A stretch of DNA of 15,129 nucleotides, from NCBI GenBank assembly GCA_026770615.1, contig MU631486.1, positions 1-15,129 on the forward strand. The letters are read 5' to 3'. The position numbers and the translations under genes were made by a program. Below, in pieces: positions 15,054 to 15,129 of this stretch; within the stretch, counting starts at the first letter, position 1; each line of letters starts with the position of its first letter. The stretch comes from Pavlovales sp. CCMP2436 (taxonomy: Eukaryota > Haptophyta > Pavlovophyceae > Pavlovales). The notes under the pieces were generated by a model. The model was not told the DNA's origin, made no database searches, and saw nothing but the letters and a program-made list of their open reading frames with translations.

Positions 15054-15129
15054 ATGGACGTGAGCGTTGTGTGTGTGGGGGGGGGAGGGGGGGGGACCTG
15101 TGGCAATTGCTACGAGTTCACCACCAACC
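15023..15129 (+). repeat. Retroelement 3' terminus, inverted match to 10010-10116
   Basis: This arm includes the last codons of the RGG tail, the TAA, and a 3' untranslated stretch with G-runs of nine separated by A (15077-15095) and GGCAATTGCTACGAG. It runs off the window edge, so the element's true end is unseen. The reverse complement is present at 10010-10116. Confidence 0.9.

Overview
The window looks like nuclear DNA of a GC-rich unicellular alga. A haptophyte is my best guess, but other algal lineages with similar genomes are possible. The reasons are GC-rich, alanine- and arginine-heavy coding stretches set in AT-rich, repeat-filled spacers, a GT-AG spliceosomal intron, a eukaryotic FHIT gene, a tandem cyclic-nucleotide-binding-domain protein, and several kinds of eukaryotic mobile DNA (TA-flanked MITEs, a longer TIR element, a tRNA-derived SINE, retroelement 3' ends). 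I see no operons, Shine-Dalgarno layout, CRISPR or rRNA.

Layout. 1-2091: the end of an intron, then a long Ala/Arg/Glu-rich coiled-coil gene on the + strand, broken into two frames and carrying a perfect 32-bp palindrome. 2248-2895: a non-coding element with inverted termini and an 8-bp flanking duplication. 2896-4614: non-coding, with degenerate AT-rich repeats. 4656-4944: the last exon of a minus-strand coiled-coil protein. 4972-5380: short duplications. 5438-6977: a + strand gene with four 30-residue repeats followed by two HNH-like nuclease domains, broken by a 14-bp duplication and a one-base shift. 7436-7612: triplet-repeat DNA. 8338-8862: two MITE copies in opposite orientation. 9062-9518: a probable broken OTU-like protease relic. 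10010-10116: a truncated retroelement 3' end. 10175-10858: an apparently intact FHIT dinucleoside-triphosphate hydrolase (minus). 11083-11275: a third MITE copy. 11480-11755: an AT-rich small ORF ending in a hairpin. 11848-13703: a two-exon gene with two cyclic-nucleotide-binding domains (minus), whose 5' side abuts a SINE. 14151-15129: a 33-bp duplication, then the C-terminal part of a retroelement protein with a PD-(D/E)XK-like motif, whose 3' end is the same sequence as 10010-10116 in opposite orientation.

The host genes (coiled-coil protein, FHIT, CNBD protein) do not form an obvious pathway. The main theme is a gene-poor segment reworked by several mobile-element families. The least familiar items are the repeat-plus-double-HNH gene with two frame breaks, the three-copy MITE family, and the retroelement with the PD-(D/E)XK-like domain. 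No computation or database search was run; family calls rest on motifs read by eye.
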